This document shows positions 16,152 to 25,902 of a stretch of 64,000 bases of DNA, piece after piece (within the stretch, counting starts at the first letter, position 1; each line of letters opens with the position of its first letter). The notes under the pieces are model-generated. The model saw only the letters and a program-made list of their open reading frames with translations. It had not been told where the DNA came from and ran no database searches. The position numbers and the translations under genes are program-made. The stretch comes from Anaerolineales bacterium UBA5797 (GTDB taxonomy: Bacteria; Chloroflexota; Anaerolineae; Anaerolineales; Villigracilaceae). Location: assembly GCA_002418205.1 (NCBI GenBank), contig DIDP01000008.1, positions 73,934-137,933 on the forward strand. Reading direction: 5' to 3'.

Positions 16152-16796
16152 TTATGATTTCAAACGAATGCCAACACCATCTTTATTGAAGTGTTCAACC
16201 GTCTGCACGGACAGCGGATGAGTCGAAAGGCTCGTCAGCAGGTCAAACGGGACCGTGATATGCTGCGCGCCTGCGATGGAAGCATCCACCGCCTCTTTCG
16301 TGTACTTGAGGCTGGCTGCCAATATCTCGGTCTGACTCCCGGCGAGGACCTTTGCCAGTTCCCGCACCAGTGCAAGACCATCGCCCAATTGTTTCGTCGC
16401 ACGATTGACATACACCGCGATATATCTTGCCCCTGCGTCACGCGCGATCAACGCCTGGGCAGGATCGAATATGGCAGTTACACAACAGGGAAATACCTTT
16501 CCATGTTTTGCCACAAACCGAAATCCGGTCTCTGTCGGTGCGATCTTGAGAATCAATCCTTCTTTGACGATCTCGTTTGCTTGGTATGCCTCTGCAAGCA
16601 TATCATCCAGATTTTGGGATACAAGCTGGTAATACACCTGGTTAAATTCAAGGTCTGCCAATCCCCTGAGCGCCACATCGGGTTCAACGCCCGCTTTCGC
16701 CATCAGTGATGGATTGGTTGTGACTCCATATATCCAGCCGAAATCCTTCGCCTGACGCGCTTCATCGAGTTTTGCCGAATCCAGATAGATCGCCAT
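16152..16796 (-). CDS. Transaldolase-like fructose-6-phosphate aldolase
   Basis: A 214-residue class I aldolase of the short transaldolase/FSA subfamily (full transaldolases are about 320 residues or more). K84 in LILKIAPT is the Schiff-base lysine; TTNPSLMAKAG at 26-36 and the AQHITVPFDLL segment near the C-terminus are also conserved. It cleaves or forms a dihydroxyacetone/glyceraldehyde-3-phosphate aldol, or acts as a transaldolase. Its start lies 1 bp after the enzyme I stop, so it is cotranslated with the PTS genes. In this cluster it probably splits the phosphorylated ketose produced from the imported sugar or polyol. Confidence 0.88.
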   Translation of the reverse strand: MAIYLDSAKLDEARQAKDFGWIYGVTTNPSLMAKAGVEPDVALRGLADLEFNQVYYQLVSQNLDDMLAEAYQANEIVKEGLILKIAPTETGFRFVAKHGKVFPCCVTAIFDPAQALIARDAGARYIAVYVNRATKQLGDGLALVRELAKVLAGSQTEILAASLKYTKEAVDASIAGAQHITVPFDLLTSLSTHPLSVQTVEHFNKDGVGIRLKS

Positions 16797-16797
16797 A

Positions 16798-18522
16798 CTA
16801 CAACGCAGCCAGGATGCCCTTCATATAGTTTTCGATCTCCGCCGAGGTGCCAAAGGACATGGCTTGACCGGCGATCTCACGCGCCCGTTCATCCGTCAAT
16901 TTGCCGATTAAATTCTTTGCTTCCGGAATGGCTCGGGGATTCATGCTGAACTCGTCCAAGCCAAAGCCGAGCAGGATGGGAATGGCTTTTGTCATGCCAG
17001 CCAGTTCGCCGCACATGCCCACCCATTTTCCCTTTGTGTGGCCTGCCTCGATCGTTTGCTGGATGAGGCGTAACACGGCAGGATGCAAGGGCTGGAAAAG
17101 CCCGGATACTTTTGCATTACCGCGGTCCACTGCCATGGTGTATTGAGTAAGGTCATTGGTGCCGAGGCTGAAAAAATCAGAGGCTTCTGCGAGTACGTCT
17201 ACCAATACTGCGGCGGCGGGAGTCTCGACCATGATCCCTACAGGGACGTCCGCGGCAAATTCAACGGAGGCAAGCGCAAGGTCCCGTTTGACCGTTTCGA
17301 CGATATCGCGCGCGCGTCGCAGTTCATCCAGATCCGAGACCATGGGAAACATGATGCGGGCTTGATATCCTGCAGCCGCGCGCAAAATGGCACGCAGCTG
17401 GGTCTTGAAGAGTTCCGGTTCATCCAGGCTGATACGGATCGCGCGCCAGCCCAGAAATGGATTCATCTCATCGGGAAAAGGCATATAGGATGGCGGCTTA
17501 TCCCCGCCGATATCAAGCGTTCGGACAACGACGGGACGGGTTCCCATCACTTCAAAGATCTCGCGATAAATACGATATTGCTTCTCTTCGCTCGGAGGCT
17601 GGGTGTCTTCGAGGTAGAGGAATTCCGTGCGAAGCAACCCAATACCTTCGGCGCCATGTTCCAAGGCATCGCGCGCAGAGGATGCTTCGCCAACGTTCGC
17701 GGCAACCTCCACGCGGCGACCGTTCGCGGTGAGGGCATCTTTTTCCGCGGCGGCCTTGAGGATCTGCAAAAGCGAATCGCGTTGTGTCTTGATCTGCTTG
17801 TAGCGTGCAATGGTTTCCTGATCAGGCTCTAGGATCATTTCACCCGTGCGCCCATCCATCACAATGAATGTTCCGCTGGAAATATTATCTAGCAGGCCAT
17901 CTCCCATGCCAACGATCGCTGGCAACCCAAGGGTCCTTGCTAGAATCGCGCTATGGGAGGTGAGTCCACCCTGGGCGGTGATGAAACCCAGCGTCAGTGC
18001 CGGATCAAGACTGGCTGTATCGGAAGGTGTGAGGTCTTCCGCAATGATGATGGATGGTTCGGTGACTGCACTCAAGGCGGTGTCGGGAAATCCGAGCAGA
18101 ATGCGAAGCACGCGACGACCCACATCTTTCACATCCAGTGCGCGCGCAGCGAAAAGTTCATCGTCCATGCCTGCCAACAGGCGGGCGAGTTCTTCCGTTG
18201 CCATGACCAAAGCCTGCTCGGCGGTTTGACCGATCTCCACGAATTCACGGATCTTTTCTTCGAGGGCAGGGTCAAACAACATTTCCTGATGGGCTTCAAA
18301 AATGGAAGCTTCCTTTTTGCCCACCCTCTTTTCGATGGCATCGTATAAGCCTTGCAGTTCGACCCGGGCACGTTCGCGGGCTGCAGCAAAACGTGCCATT
18401 TCTTCATCCACACTGCCAGCCACACAGACCGGGATCTCCAATTTTGTGGGAATGTAGCAAAAAATAGAACCGATCGCAATTCCGTCGCTTGCAGGGATGC
18501 CTTTAAAGTTAGTCTCGGGCAT
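16798..18522 (-). CDS. ptsI: PTS enzyme I (phosphoenolpyruvate-protein phosphotransferase)
   Basis: A 574-residue protein (family about 575). The phospho-His motif is GGLTSHSAILAR, with the active His at about 190. The PEP-binding C-terminal barrel shows the GIGLLRTEFLY, RTLDIGGDKP and GMCGELAG motifs, including the catalytic Cys. It takes phosphate from PEP and passes it to HPr. The start at 18522 is preferred over 18534 because GGGAG lies five bases upstream. It is encoded next to HPr and the galactitol-type IIA/IIB/IIC genes, so the general PTS proteins appear dedicated to, or at least coexpressed with, these permeases. Confidence 0.96.
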   Translation of the reverse strand: MPETNFKGIPASDGIAIGSIFCYIPTKLEIPVCVAGSVDEEMARFAAARERARVELQGLYDAIEKRVGKKEASIFEAHQEMLFDPALEEKIREFVEIGQTAEQALVMATEELARLLAGMDDELFAARALDVKDVGRRVLRILLGFPDTALSAVTEPSIIIAEDLTPSDTASLDPALTLGFITAQGGLTSHSAILARTLGLPAIVGMGDGLLDNISSGTFIVMDGRTGEMILEPDQETIARYKQIKTQRDSLLQILKAAAEKDALTANGRRVEVAANVGEASSARDALEHGAEGIGLLRTEFLYLEDTQPPSEEKQYRIYREIFEVMGTRPVVVRTLDIGGDKPPSYMPFPDEMNPFLGWRAIRISLDEPELFKTQLRAILRAAAGYQARIMFPMVSDLDELRRARDIVETVKRDLALASVEFAADVPVGIMVETPAAAVLVDVLAEASDFFSLGTNDLTQYTMAVDRGNAKVSGLFQPLHPAVLRLIQQTIEAGHTKGKWVGMCGELAGMTKAIPILLGFGLDEFSMNPRAIPEAKNLIGKLTDERAREIAGQAMSFGTSAEIENYMKGILAAL

Positions 18523-18548
18523 GAGTGCTCCCATCTCTCCGTAGCGGA

Positions 18549-18824
18549 TTATGCCTCGCCAAAATTTCCTTCGATTAATGACTTCAATGCGTCGAGTGCG
18601 GCATCAGCATCTGTGCCTTCGGTCTGGATGACGACTTCATGATCTTTCATCACGCCCAACGTCAGAACCATGATGATGCTTTTGGCGTCCACAAAATTCC
18701 CATTCGCCGTCAGGTTTTTCACCTTGATTTTGGATGAGAACTTGGCGGCGGTTTGAACGAACAGCGCAGCGGGGCGGGCATGCAAACCTACTTTGTGTTT
18801 TACCTGGATCGTTGCTTCAGCCAT
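18549..18824 (-). CDS. ptsH: PTS phosphocarrier protein HPr
   Basis: A 91-residue protein with the active His15 in GLHARPAA, accepting phosphate from enzyme I and giving it to the IIA proteins. The second site region DAKSIIMVLTLG keeps the serine (S49, equivalent to Ser46) that HPr kinase phosphorylates in Gram-positive-type catabolite control; no HPr kinase is seen in the window. The gene is immediately upstream of ptsI. The ribosome site (AAGGAG) is 12 bases away, longer than usual. Confidence 0.96.
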   Translation of the reverse strand: MAEATIQVKHKVGLHARPAALFVQTAAKFSSKIKVKNLTANGNFVDAKSIIMVLTLGVMKDHEVVIQTEGTDADAALDALKSLIEGNFGEA

Positions 18825-18830
18825 GAGGGT

Positions 18831-19235
18831 CTATTTGCTCCTTGAGGAAGTTTGTTGAACTGCGATTTCCACCAATGCATCGATGGAGAAAATCTTTTGG
18901 AAGGTTCTGTCGCTTTTTAGGCGCAATAAAATGCTTTGAGGAGATGAAATGAATGGGAACCAGCCAGCCTGCATCCCGTTCTCCCATGGGATTTTCCATT
19001 TCACGAGAAGAGTCCGAACCTGCTTTGGACTCTTCTCCGTCAGTTTGTCGCCATATTCGTGAATGAAATCAGCAAGAATCAACCGGGCGATTTGAAAATA
19101 ATTGCGACGTGCAAAGACGACCAATATGGCGTACGTGAACAGGATGGCATTGATCCAGAGGTTATTCTGGATATAAAAGTCAAGCAGGCTGCTCCCAACT
19201 GTTCCCAGGAACCTGCGAACAAGCGCATCGATCAT
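18831..19235 (-). CDS. Hypothetical membrane-associated protein in PTS operon
   Basis: A 134-residue protein with one clear hydrophobic helix (about 27-42) preceded by an amphipathic stretch; the remainder is soluble and basic, including a PKQVRTLLVKWKIPWE segment. It lies between the IIC gene and HPr in the same direction, with only 6 bp to HPr, so it is part of the operon. No family is recognised. Possible roles are membrane anchoring or regulation of the permease; this is guesswork from position. Confidence 0.6.
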   Translation of the reverse strand: MIDALVRRFLGTVGSSLLDFYIQNNLWINAILFTYAILVVFARRNYFQIARLILADFIHEYGDKLTEKSPKQVRTLLVKWKIPWENGMQAGWFPFISSPQSILLRLKSDRTFQKIFSIDALVEIAVQQTSSRSK

Positions 19236-19303
19236 GAATCACATCCGTACGTATGAGGTGACCACGATCCCGGTCACCCCATACGACAAAATTATTTAAT
19301 TGT

Positions 19304-20692
19304 TTATTCTTTTGGTGCGCCCGCTGCAATTTCCCAGGCTTTGGTATTCTTCATGTAGAAGAACATTGCAACGCCGAGAAGAGCGGCGACAATCACCAGG
19401 CCAAATACGCCCAGGTAATTCACCAGTTGGGCAAAGAGCGCCGGCGGCCACAGGAAGCCATCTCCGATGCTCGTGATCGAGAGGGCGTTTTCAGGCATCT
19501 TGAAACCAGCGTCCAATGCGGCTGAGGTGAAGAGCGGCGACATCCAGGTGGCAAGATAGAAACCGACCAGCAGTTCCAACGTTCCGGCAATGACCATGCG
19601 GACAATGTTCCCGCGCATGAGAGGAGCAAACATTGCCACAACGAAGGGGATGATTGCCAGGTCTGCAAACAGGATCACCCGGCTGCCCGGCAGGATGAGG
19701 GACAACAGAATGGCAACAGGGACGAGCAGGAGTGAGGTCGAAATGGCGGCTGGATGGCCGATAAGGATGGCGGAATCCAGGCCGATGTAGATCTCGCGGC
19801 TGCCCGCACGTTTCTGCATGAACTCGCGTGCGGCTTCGGAGACAGGCATCAAACCTTCCATCAGGATCGAGACCATGCGCGGCAGGAGCAACATAACCGC
19901 AGCCAGGTTCATGCCAAGGCCAAGGACCTTGACCAGAACGGTCTGGAAGTCCCCAGCGTTATAGAAACCAAGGATGCCCAGGATCAAACCGATGATCAAA
20001 CCAAGGATCACAGGTTCGCCCATCACGCCGAAGCGCTTGCGAATGGTTTCAGGATCGGCTTCCATTTTGTTCAAGCCGGGGATCTTGTCCACAAACCAGT
20101 TCGTGAAAATGGCAAAAGGCACACCGGGAGCAGTGGTAAGATGCGGGATCGAAATGCCGGGCAATCCGTAGAAGGACTGAACAGCCTTGGCGGTCCAGTC
20201 AGCCAGGAATAACGCCAGAGCCGCGGCCAGGGCGGCAGCGATCAGTCCATATGCCAGATTGCCGCTGACGGCAGCGACCATCGAACCGATAAATGCGAAA
20301 TGCCAGAAATTCCAGATATCGACATTGAGGGTCTTGGTCCAGCGCAAGACGAGGAACAGGATGTTAACCAGGATCGCGATCGGGATGACCCACAAGCCGA
20401 CCTTGGTGCCGAAGGCGATTGCCGCGGCAGAGGGCCAGCCAACATCCACGACATCGCGGGTGATGCCCAAATTCTTCACCAGTGCCTGTCCAACCTCAGA
20501 CAGTGCGCCCCACATCAAACCGATGACCAGGTTGATGCCGATGAAGGCGATACCGATGACCACACCGGCGCGAAATGCTTTACCGGGTTTGGCACCCAGG
20601 ATCAATGCCACAAAAAAGATGATGATGGGTAATGCAATTGTGGCACCAAGGCTGTCAATCACTGCCTTGAGGGCTGAAAGGAAAGTATCCAT
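19304..20692 (-). CDS. PTS galactitol-family permease IIC (copy 1)
   Basis: A 462-residue polytopic protein (about 10-12 hydrophobic segments) of the GatC family, with conserved GLPGISIPHLTTAPGVPFAIF and the late GHPAAISTSLLLVPVAI segment split over adjacent helices. It translocates the sugar alcohol or sugar while IIB phosphorylates it. The gene lies 45 bp downstream of its IIB gene and is followed by a small membrane protein, HPr and enzyme I. The family includes galactitol, arabitol and other polyol transporters, so the substrate is open. Confidence 0.9.
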   Translation of the reverse strand: MDTFLSALKAVIDSLGATIALPIIIFFVALILGAKPGKAFRAGVVIGIAFIGINLVIGLMWGALSEVGQALVKNLGITRDVVDVGWPSAAAIAFGTKVGLWVIPIAILVNILFLVLRWTKTLNVDIWNFWHFAFIGSMVAAVSGNLAYGLIAAALAAALALFLADWTAKAVQSFYGLPGISIPHLTTAPGVPFAIFTNWFVDKIPGLNKMEADPETIRKRFGVMGEPVILGLIIGLILGILGFYNAGDFQTVLVKVLGLGMNLAAVMLLLPRMVSILMEGLMPVSEAAREFMQKRAGSREIYIGLDSAILIGHPAAISTSLLLVPVAILLSLILPGSRVILFADLAIIPFVVAMFAPLMRGNIVRMVIAGTLELLVGFYLATWMSPLFTSAALDAGFKMPENALSITSIGDGFLWPPALFAQLVNYLGVFGLVIVAALLGVAMFFYMKNTKAWEIAAGAPKE

Positions 20693-20737
20693 TTTTCATT
20701 CTCCTTCAAATTTATTTAACTTGGTATAACTTGAGAA

Positions 20738-21025
20738 CTACAGTTTCAAAGCCTGAATTATCTGTGTGATAACTGCCTCCTTCCCTATTCCAGTGAGGAA
20801 TGCCAGAGTTTGAATGACAGGTACCCCAAGGTTTCCCGGTAACGGGGTTGTTGTGACAACCAGATCCACACCAGAGATCATGCTCGCGACCTCAGATGCC
20901 TTGCACTGGCGGGTGACAACATCGATCCCGCGGTCGCGCAGGATCTCCTCAAGGGATTTTGCCACAACAGTGGAAGTGGCAACTGCCGTGCCACAAGCCA
21001 CCAGAATTGTTTTTCGCATCGGCAT
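20738..21025 (-). CDS. PTS galactitol-family IIB (copy 1)
   Basis: A 95-residue GatB-type domain with phospho-Cys11 in ILVACGTAVATST, the P-loop that receives phosphate from IIA. Full family length. ATG follows AAGGAGG at six bases. It lies between the IIA and IIC genes of the same permease set. Confidence 0.93.
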   Translation of the reverse strand: MPMRKTILVACGTAVATSTVVAKSLEEILRDRGIDVVTRQCKASEVASMISGVDLVVTTTPLPGNLGVPVIQTLAFLTGIGKEAVITQIIQALKL

Positions 21026-21067
21026 ATAAGCCTCCTTTTCCTTCCAAAAGATGAATAGTGGCTGCGT

Positions 21068-21535
21068 TCATGAGTGATCATTCGAAAATGAAGTTCGGAC
21101 CTCCTCGAAGTCATTTGCTGACATCAGCCTTTCGATGATCGATGGGTTCTGCAGGATGCCAGCGATCTCCTGCAGCATCTCGATCTGTGCCTTGGGTTGA
21201 TCCAAAGCCATGACAAACACAAGCTGACAGGGCACAGCTTCCTCAGGGGAAACCATGTTTTGGAACGTGACCGGTGTGGACAAGGTCGCCATTGCCAGCC
21301 CAGGTTTTATGACATGCTCCACTTCGGTGTGGGGAATGGCTGCATTGACATCGCCGCTCAAGGGTAAACCGGTGGGCAGCCTGCTTTCACGATCCAGCGC
21401 AGCCTCCACAAAGGTCTCACGCACATAGCCCGCATCGAATAAAAGCTTTCCAAGATGGGCGATCACTTCTTTCGAATCACTCGCCGGGTAATGCAGGGCA
21501 ATCGAACTGGGAACCAGAAAATCAAGAATATTCAT
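21068..21535 (-). CDS. PTS fructose/mannitol-type IIA (copy 1)
   Basis: A 155-residue PTS EIIA type-2 domain. The active His69 is in NAAIPHTEVEH. It accepts phosphate from HPr and passes it to IIB. Conserved TGLPLSG and LVFVMALDQP segments are present. It starts 12 bp after the E2 gene ends on the upstream side, so the dehydrogenase and PTS genes form one transcript. Confidence 0.93.
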   Translation of the reverse strand: MNILDFLVPSSIALHYPASDSKEVIAHLGKLLFDAGYVRETFVEAALDRESRLPTGLPLSGDVNAAIPHTEVEHVIKPGLAMATLSTPVTFQNMVSPEEAVPCQLVFVMALDQPKAQIEMLQEIAGILQNPSIIERLMSANDFEEVRTSFSNDHS

Positions 21536-21547
21536 GGTGTTGTTTCT

Positions 21548-22882
21548 CTAAAGCAACAGCATGCTTGGGGCCTCGAGCCCGACTACAAGGTCGGACAGGA
21601 AACGAGCCGCCACAATTCCATCGATCACGCGATGGTCGGCAGAGAGGGTCAACGACAGTATCGGGCGTACCTCGACGCGATCCTGCTCGTCCACAACAAT
21701 AGGTTGCCGCACAACGCTTCCAACTGCAAGGATGGCGCTTTCCGGCGGATTGATCACAGCACGGAATTGGCGAATGCCGAACATTCCCAGGTTGGAAATG
21801 GTAAATGTCCCACCTTGCACATCCTCAAGCTTCAGTTTGTTCTCGCGCGCTCGTTCTGCCAAATCGAGCAAACGCATGTTGATCTCGCTTACGCCCAAAT
21901 GATCCACGCCCTTGAGCACAGGGACCATCAGCCCTTGCGGAGCTGCCGTAGCAACGCCGATGTTCACATCCTTCCACAAGGAAATCGAATTTCCATTGAA
22001 GGATGCATTCATATATGGGTTTCGGACCAGCGCCCAGGCAACCACCTTGATCATCAAAGCCGTCACTGTAATGCGCGGTTGCCCCAATTTCTCTACTTGC
22101 GTGTTGAAGCGTTTCCGAGTATTTTCCGCCTCGGTCATATCCACTTCCACGGTCAAGGCGATATGCGGAGATTCCTGAAAACTCTGTTGCATGCGTTCGG
22201 CGATCGTCCGGCGAATACTCGTCAGCGGGACAATTTCCGCCTCACGACCACTGACCGTTGTTGTGGGCACCGGGATCGATTTGGCGGCAGTCACGACATC
22301 AACGGACTGCACGCGTCCACGCGGACCGGAACCTGCCACCGTTTCAAGAGCGACTCCACTCTCTCGCGCCACGCGGCGGGCGGCAGGTGTCGCGGCGACG
22401 GTCACACGACCTTTTGATTTTTGATCTGAGATAAAACGTTCCACATCTTCGCGTGTGATCCTGTCGCCCGATGCCGGGACCCGGGACAGGTCAACACCTT
22501 CCTCTTTCGCCATGCGGATCGCGATCGGTGTGGCGGTCACGGGAGCGGCTTGAGGTGCAGCAACAGGTTTTGAAACGGGAACAACTTCCGGCTTGGATGG
22601 AGGCGTAGGCAGATCCGCGTTCGGAAGGTCAGCAAGTGTCTCGCCTTCCTTTAAGATGTATGCGATCACTTTCGTCACAGGGACAACATCGCCATCCTTG
22701 AACAGGATCCGTGCAAGTGTCCCGGTGGCAGGGCAGGGAACATCGATGGCGACTTTTTCCGTTTCAACGGTCAGAACCGATTCATCGAATTTGACGAAGT
22801 CGCCCTCTTTTTTGGACCATGAAATGATGGTGGCTTTTTCCTGATCCATGTCGAACTTGGGCATGATAAAGGGAACGGGCAT
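21548..22882 (-). CDS. Dihydrolipoamide acyltransferase (E2) of a 2-oxo acid dehydrogenase
   Basis: A 444-residue protein. The N-terminal lipoyl domain carries K43 in VETEKVAIDV. Two peripheral-subunit-binding domains follow (about 113-147 and 158-192), each with the pattern TPxAxRxA...GVxLxxVxxSG. The C-terminal catalytic domain ends with SADHRVIDG. It transfers the acyl group formed by E1 to CoA. Most bacterial E2 proteins have one binding domain, so two is unusual. The start at 22882 follows the E1beta stop by 1 bp; the longer frame to 23053 is a shadow inside E1beta. No E3 (lipoamide dehydrogenase) gene is present here. Confidence 0.92.
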   Translation of the reverse strand: MPVPFIMPKFDMDQEKATIISWSKKEGDFVKFDESVLTVETEKVAIDVPCPATGTLARILFKDGDVVPVTKVIAYILKEGETLADLPNADLPTPPSKPEVVPVSKPVAAPQAAPVTATPIAIRMAKEEGVDLSRVPASGDRITREDVERFISDQKSKGRVTVAATPAARRVARESGVALETVAGSGPRGRVQSVDVVTAAKSIPVPTTTVSGREAEIVPLTSIRRTIAERMQQSFQESPHIALTVEVDMTEAENTRKRFNTQVEKLGQPRITVTALMIKVVAWALVRNPYMNASFNGNSISLWKDVNIGVATAAPQGLMVPVLKGVDHLGVSEINMRLLDLAERARENKLKLEDVQGGTFTISNLGMFGIRQFRAVINPPESAILAVGSVVRQPIVVDEQDRVEVRPILSLTLSADHRVIDGIVAARFLSDLVVGLEAPSMLLL

Positions 22883-22883
22883 G

Positions 22884-23870
22884 TTAGATCTTGCCTCCCA
22901 CCAACGCGCGGATCTCCTGCTCGATCTCAGCCTCCTGCGGAACGGCAGCCATTTCGAGTCCGCGGTTGTACGGGATCGGAATATCCTTTCCGCCGAGACG
23001 CCGCACAGGCGCATCGATGTAGTCGAAGGCGGGACTTCCGACAACGGAGGCAATCACCTCTCCCGCCCAGCCGCCCGTCTGACAGGCTTCATGCACAACC
23101 AGCAGGCGCCCCGTGCGCGCCACGGAATCGATGATGGTTTTGGTATCGAGAGGCAACAACGTACGCGGGTCGATGACTTCGACCTCGATCCCCTCCTTCG
23201 AAAGTTTCTCGGCAACATGGATGGTCTTGATGACCATGATGTTATTGGCAACCACCGTAATGTCACGACCCGGACGTTTGATCTCGGCTACACCGATCGG
23301 GATGGTGTAATCGTCCTCCGGTACTTCGCCTTTTGTTTTGTAAAGGATCTTGTGTTCCACAAAACAAACCGGGTTCGGGTTACGGATGGCAGACAACATC
23401 AACCCCTTGGCGTCGTACGGCGTGGAAGGATTGATAACGATCAGACCGGGAAAGTGCATGAGCACACTTTCCAGTGACTGCGAATGTTGGGAAGCCGCAC
23501 CGGAGCCGGAGCCGCCAGGCATGCGAACGACCATTGGCACCGAGGTGCGCCCGCCAAACATAAAATGCATCTTGGCAGCCTGATTGACCATCTGGTCCAG
23601 CGCCAGCAATATGAAATCCATGAACATGATCTCAGCCACGGGGCGCATCCCCAGCAGAGAGGCGCCGATGGCTGTTGCCACAATGGTAGCTTCCGAGATG
23701 GGCGTCTCACGCACGCGTTCCTCGCCAAACTCGTCGAGCATTCCGTGTGTCAGACCGAATGCGCCGCCATAACGACCAATGTCTTCGCCCAGCAGGAAGA
23801 CGCGTTCATCCCGTTTCATTTCCTGCCACAATGCCTGACGAATGGCTTCAAGATAGGATAGCTCAGGCAT
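22884..23870 (-). CDS. 2-oxo acid dehydrogenase E1 beta subunit
   Basis: A 328-residue transketolase-like subunit with [31 protein letters not shown] and the C-terminal [13 protein letters not shown] region. It forms the TPP-dependent decarboxylase with E1alpha. Start overlaps the E1alpha stop by 8 bp. Sequence alone does not separate acetoin, pyruvate and branched-chain oxo acid specificity; the location within a PTS operon favours pyruvate or acetoin, as the end product of sugar breakdown. Confidence 0.93.
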   Translation of the reverse strand: MPELSYLEAIRQALWQEMKRDERVFLLGEDIGRYGGAFGLTHGMLDEFGEERVRETPISEATIVATAIGASLLGMRPVAEIMFMDFILLALDQMVNQAAKMHFMFGGRTSVPMVVRMPGGSGSGAASQHSQSLESVLMHFPGLIVINPSTPYDAKGLMLSAIRNPNPVCFVEHKILYKTKGEVPEDDYTIPIGVAEIKRPGRDITVVANNIMVIKTIHVAEKLSKEGIEVEVIDPRTLLPLDTKTIIDSVARTGRLLVVHEACQTGGWAGEVIASVVGSPAFDYIDAPVRRLGGKDIPIPYNRGLEMAAVPQEAEIEQEIRALVGGKI

Positions 23871-24900
23871 AGACGTACTCCATCAGGGTGGAAATATCCG
23901 GTTCAGGGGATGCCTCGGCATATTCAACGGCTTTGACGATGACCTGTTCCGCCTGCGTATCGATCTCCTGCGCCTGACCCTCATCCAGAATTTCGGATTG
24001 AAGGAGATGCTTGGTAAAGCGCATGATGGGGTCGCGGTTCCGCTTCCAGTCTTCGATCTCCTCTTTTGAGCGATATAGGTTCCTATCGCTCTTGGAGTGA
24101 CCGAAATACCGGTAGGTGATCGTCTCGACAAAATAGGGCCCCTTGCCAGCGCGGACGTGATCTGCGGCGGTCTTCATCGCCTCGTACACTTCGACCACAT
24201 CGTTGCCATCCACGCATGCCCAGGGGATGCCATAGGCATCGGCACGCTGGGCGATCGGCAGCTTTGCCACCGCGTGTTCCACGTCCATGGACATGCCGTA
24301 CTTGTTGTTCTCACAGATGTACAACACCGGCAGGTTCCACAATGCGGCCATGTTCATGGCTTCGTGGAACACACCCTCATTGGCGGCACCGTCGCCGAAA
24401 ATGCAGATGCAGATCTCCTTCCGCTTTTGCATCTTCAGCGCCAGCCCCACCCCCACTGCCTGCGGAATTCCACCTCCCACAATTCCGTTCGCGCCGAGGT
24501 TGTTGGACTGAAAATCGGCAATATGCATTGAACCGCCGCGTCCATGGTTGTAGCCGGTATCCTTGCCCAGGAATTCCGCCATCATCATATTGATGTCCGC
24601 GCCTTTGGCAATGAAATGGCCGTGCCCGCGATGATGATTGATCAGATAATCATCAGGGCGTACCGCCTGGCTGATGCCCGCCGCCACCGCCTCCTGGCCC
24701 GCCGAGAGATGCATCGTCCCATGGACTTTTCCCGCCGCATACAGCTTATCCGCCATGTACTCAAAGTGACGGATCGTGCACATTGTCCGATACAAACCGA
24801 TCAGGCTGTTATCGGACAACTCCAATCGTTTCACCATTTCCTCAAACTGTTCACGTGAACCTATGTCTTTCTCTGCACCCTTCCCATTGTCATCCGACAT
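23863..24900 (-). CDS. 2-oxo acid dehydrogenase E1 alpha subunit (TPP-dependent)
   Basis: A 345-residue protein with the TPP motif [20 protein letters not shown], and the early [12 protein letters not shown] and [12 protein letters not shown] segments. It decarboxylates a 2-oxo acid (pyruvate, acetoin or branched chain) and transfers the residue to lipoyl-E2. The ATG has GAGG six bases upstream. It follows the SorC regulator gene by 12 bp and starts the E1alpha/E1beta/E2/IIA/IIB/IIC series. Confidence 0.93.
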   Translation of the reverse strand: MSDDNGKGAEKDIGSREQFEEMVKRLELSDNSLIGLYRTMCTIRHFEYMADKLYAAGKVHGTMHLSAGQEAVAAGISQAVRPDDYLINHHRGHGHFIAKGADINMMMAEFLGKDTGYNHGRGGSMHIADFQSNNLGANGIVGGGIPQAVGVGLALKMQKRKEICICIFGDGAANEGVFHEAMNMAALWNLPVLYICENNKYGMSMDVEHAVAKLPIAQRADAYGIPWACVDGNDVVEVYEAMKTAADHVRAGKGPYFVETITYRYFGHSKSDRNLYRSKEEIEDWKRNRDPIMRFTKHLLQSEILDEGQAQEIDTQAEQVIVKAVEYAEASPEPDISTLMEYVYA

Positions 24901-24912
24901 TGAAAACCTCGC

Positions 24913-25881
24913 TCATTTTGATTTAGCCAGTTCAAGCACTTTTCTGGCAGTCATGCTGTCTATCACCAATACGTTCACATACTTGCTTCGCAATGCGCCG
25001 AGTATCGCATCCGCCTTGCCCTCACCGCCTGCCACTCCCAAACGTACCGGAATGGATAACAAATCTGATCTGCGAATGGACACCAGCCTTTCGCAAAAAT
25101 CATCACAGGCGGGTTGACCGTCGAGGTTGAAGTGCAGGCCGCACACGTCCCCAATTCCGCCCGCCCGGCGTAACTCCTCCAATTCCCGGCGGGTAACATA
25201 CCCAGCCAGATGGAAACTGGAATATTCCAGGGCGGTGCTTCCGATCCCCAGCAATGCCACGTCAGCCTTTTTCCCCACGTTGATGGTTTCACGGATGCTT
25301 TTCGTTTCGAGCAGCGATTGCGCAATTTCCGCGCTCTGGCACAGGTACGGCGCATTAAGATAGTAGGCATCGCCGCCCAGTTTTTCGGTGATGCGGGAGA
25401 CCAGGTCGTGCCCATCGTATTCCATGATGCGCGCGCCCATCGCGCCCACCAACTGCACCACTTTGACCGGCATCGGCTCGGACACCTCGAATGCGTCGAC
25501 TGTGGCACTGATGGAGGTGCCCCACGCCAATCCGAGAATTCGTTCCGGCGCGAGGTAACGCTTGAGCATTAAAGCGCCGGCGCTGCCAAGGGTGCGGGTG
25601 AGCCTTTCACCGCTTCTATGGCTGGTGATCACCACAAAAACATCCTTGAGACCGAACTGCTCCGTCAATGCGGCTTCGAGTTCCAGGTCGGATTGCAGCG
25701 GCCGCTGGATGCGTATTTCCACAATGCCGCTCTCGCGCGCCTCCGTCAACATGCGCGAGATCATCGAACGTGTCACGCCTACGGCCTTGGCGATCTCCGC
25801 CTGGTTCTTCTGTTCGAGATAGTACATCTCCGCCACATCAGCCAGCAAACTGGCACGGTCCTGCAAAGATCTTTTTTCCAT
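24913..25881 (-). CDS. SorC/DeoR-type sugar-binding transcriptional regulator
   Basis: A 322-residue protein. The N-terminal helix-turn-helix (about 15-55: LEQKNQAEIAKAVGVTRSMISRML) is followed by a SorC sugar-phosphate sensor domain with LGLAWGTSI, VVQLVGAMG and ADVALLGIGS. These regulators respond to phosphorylated sugars. ATG 25881 is chosen over TTG 25893 because GGAG precedes it by six bases. It sits inside the PTS cluster and is the best candidate to bind the TTCACA-NN-TGTGAA palindromes at 31520-31553, 32684-32717 and 36700-36713; this link is inference. Confidence 0.9.
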   Translation of the reverse strand: MEKRSLQDRASLLADVAEMYYLEQKNQAEIAKAVGVTRSMISRMLTEARESGIVEIRIQRPLQSDLELEAALTEQFGLKDVFVVITSHRSGERLTRTLGSAGALMLKRYLAPERILGLAWGTSISATVDAFEVSEPMPVKVVQLVGAMGARIMEYDGHDLVSRITEKLGGDAYYLNAPYLCQSAEIAQSLLETKSIRETINVGKKADVALLGIGSTALEYSSFHLAGYVTRRELEELRRAGGIGDVCGLHFNLDGQPACDDFCERLVSIRRSDLLSIPVRLGVAGGEGKADAILGALRSKYVNVLVIDSMTARKVLELAKSK

Positions 25882-25902
25882 GGATTTCTCCAACGATAAA
25901 AT

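Noticed and set aside
22883..23053. Longer N-terminus for the E2 protein
   Set aside because: It lies entirely within E1beta and is Arg/Ser-rich; the start at 22882 gives the normal lipoyl domain.
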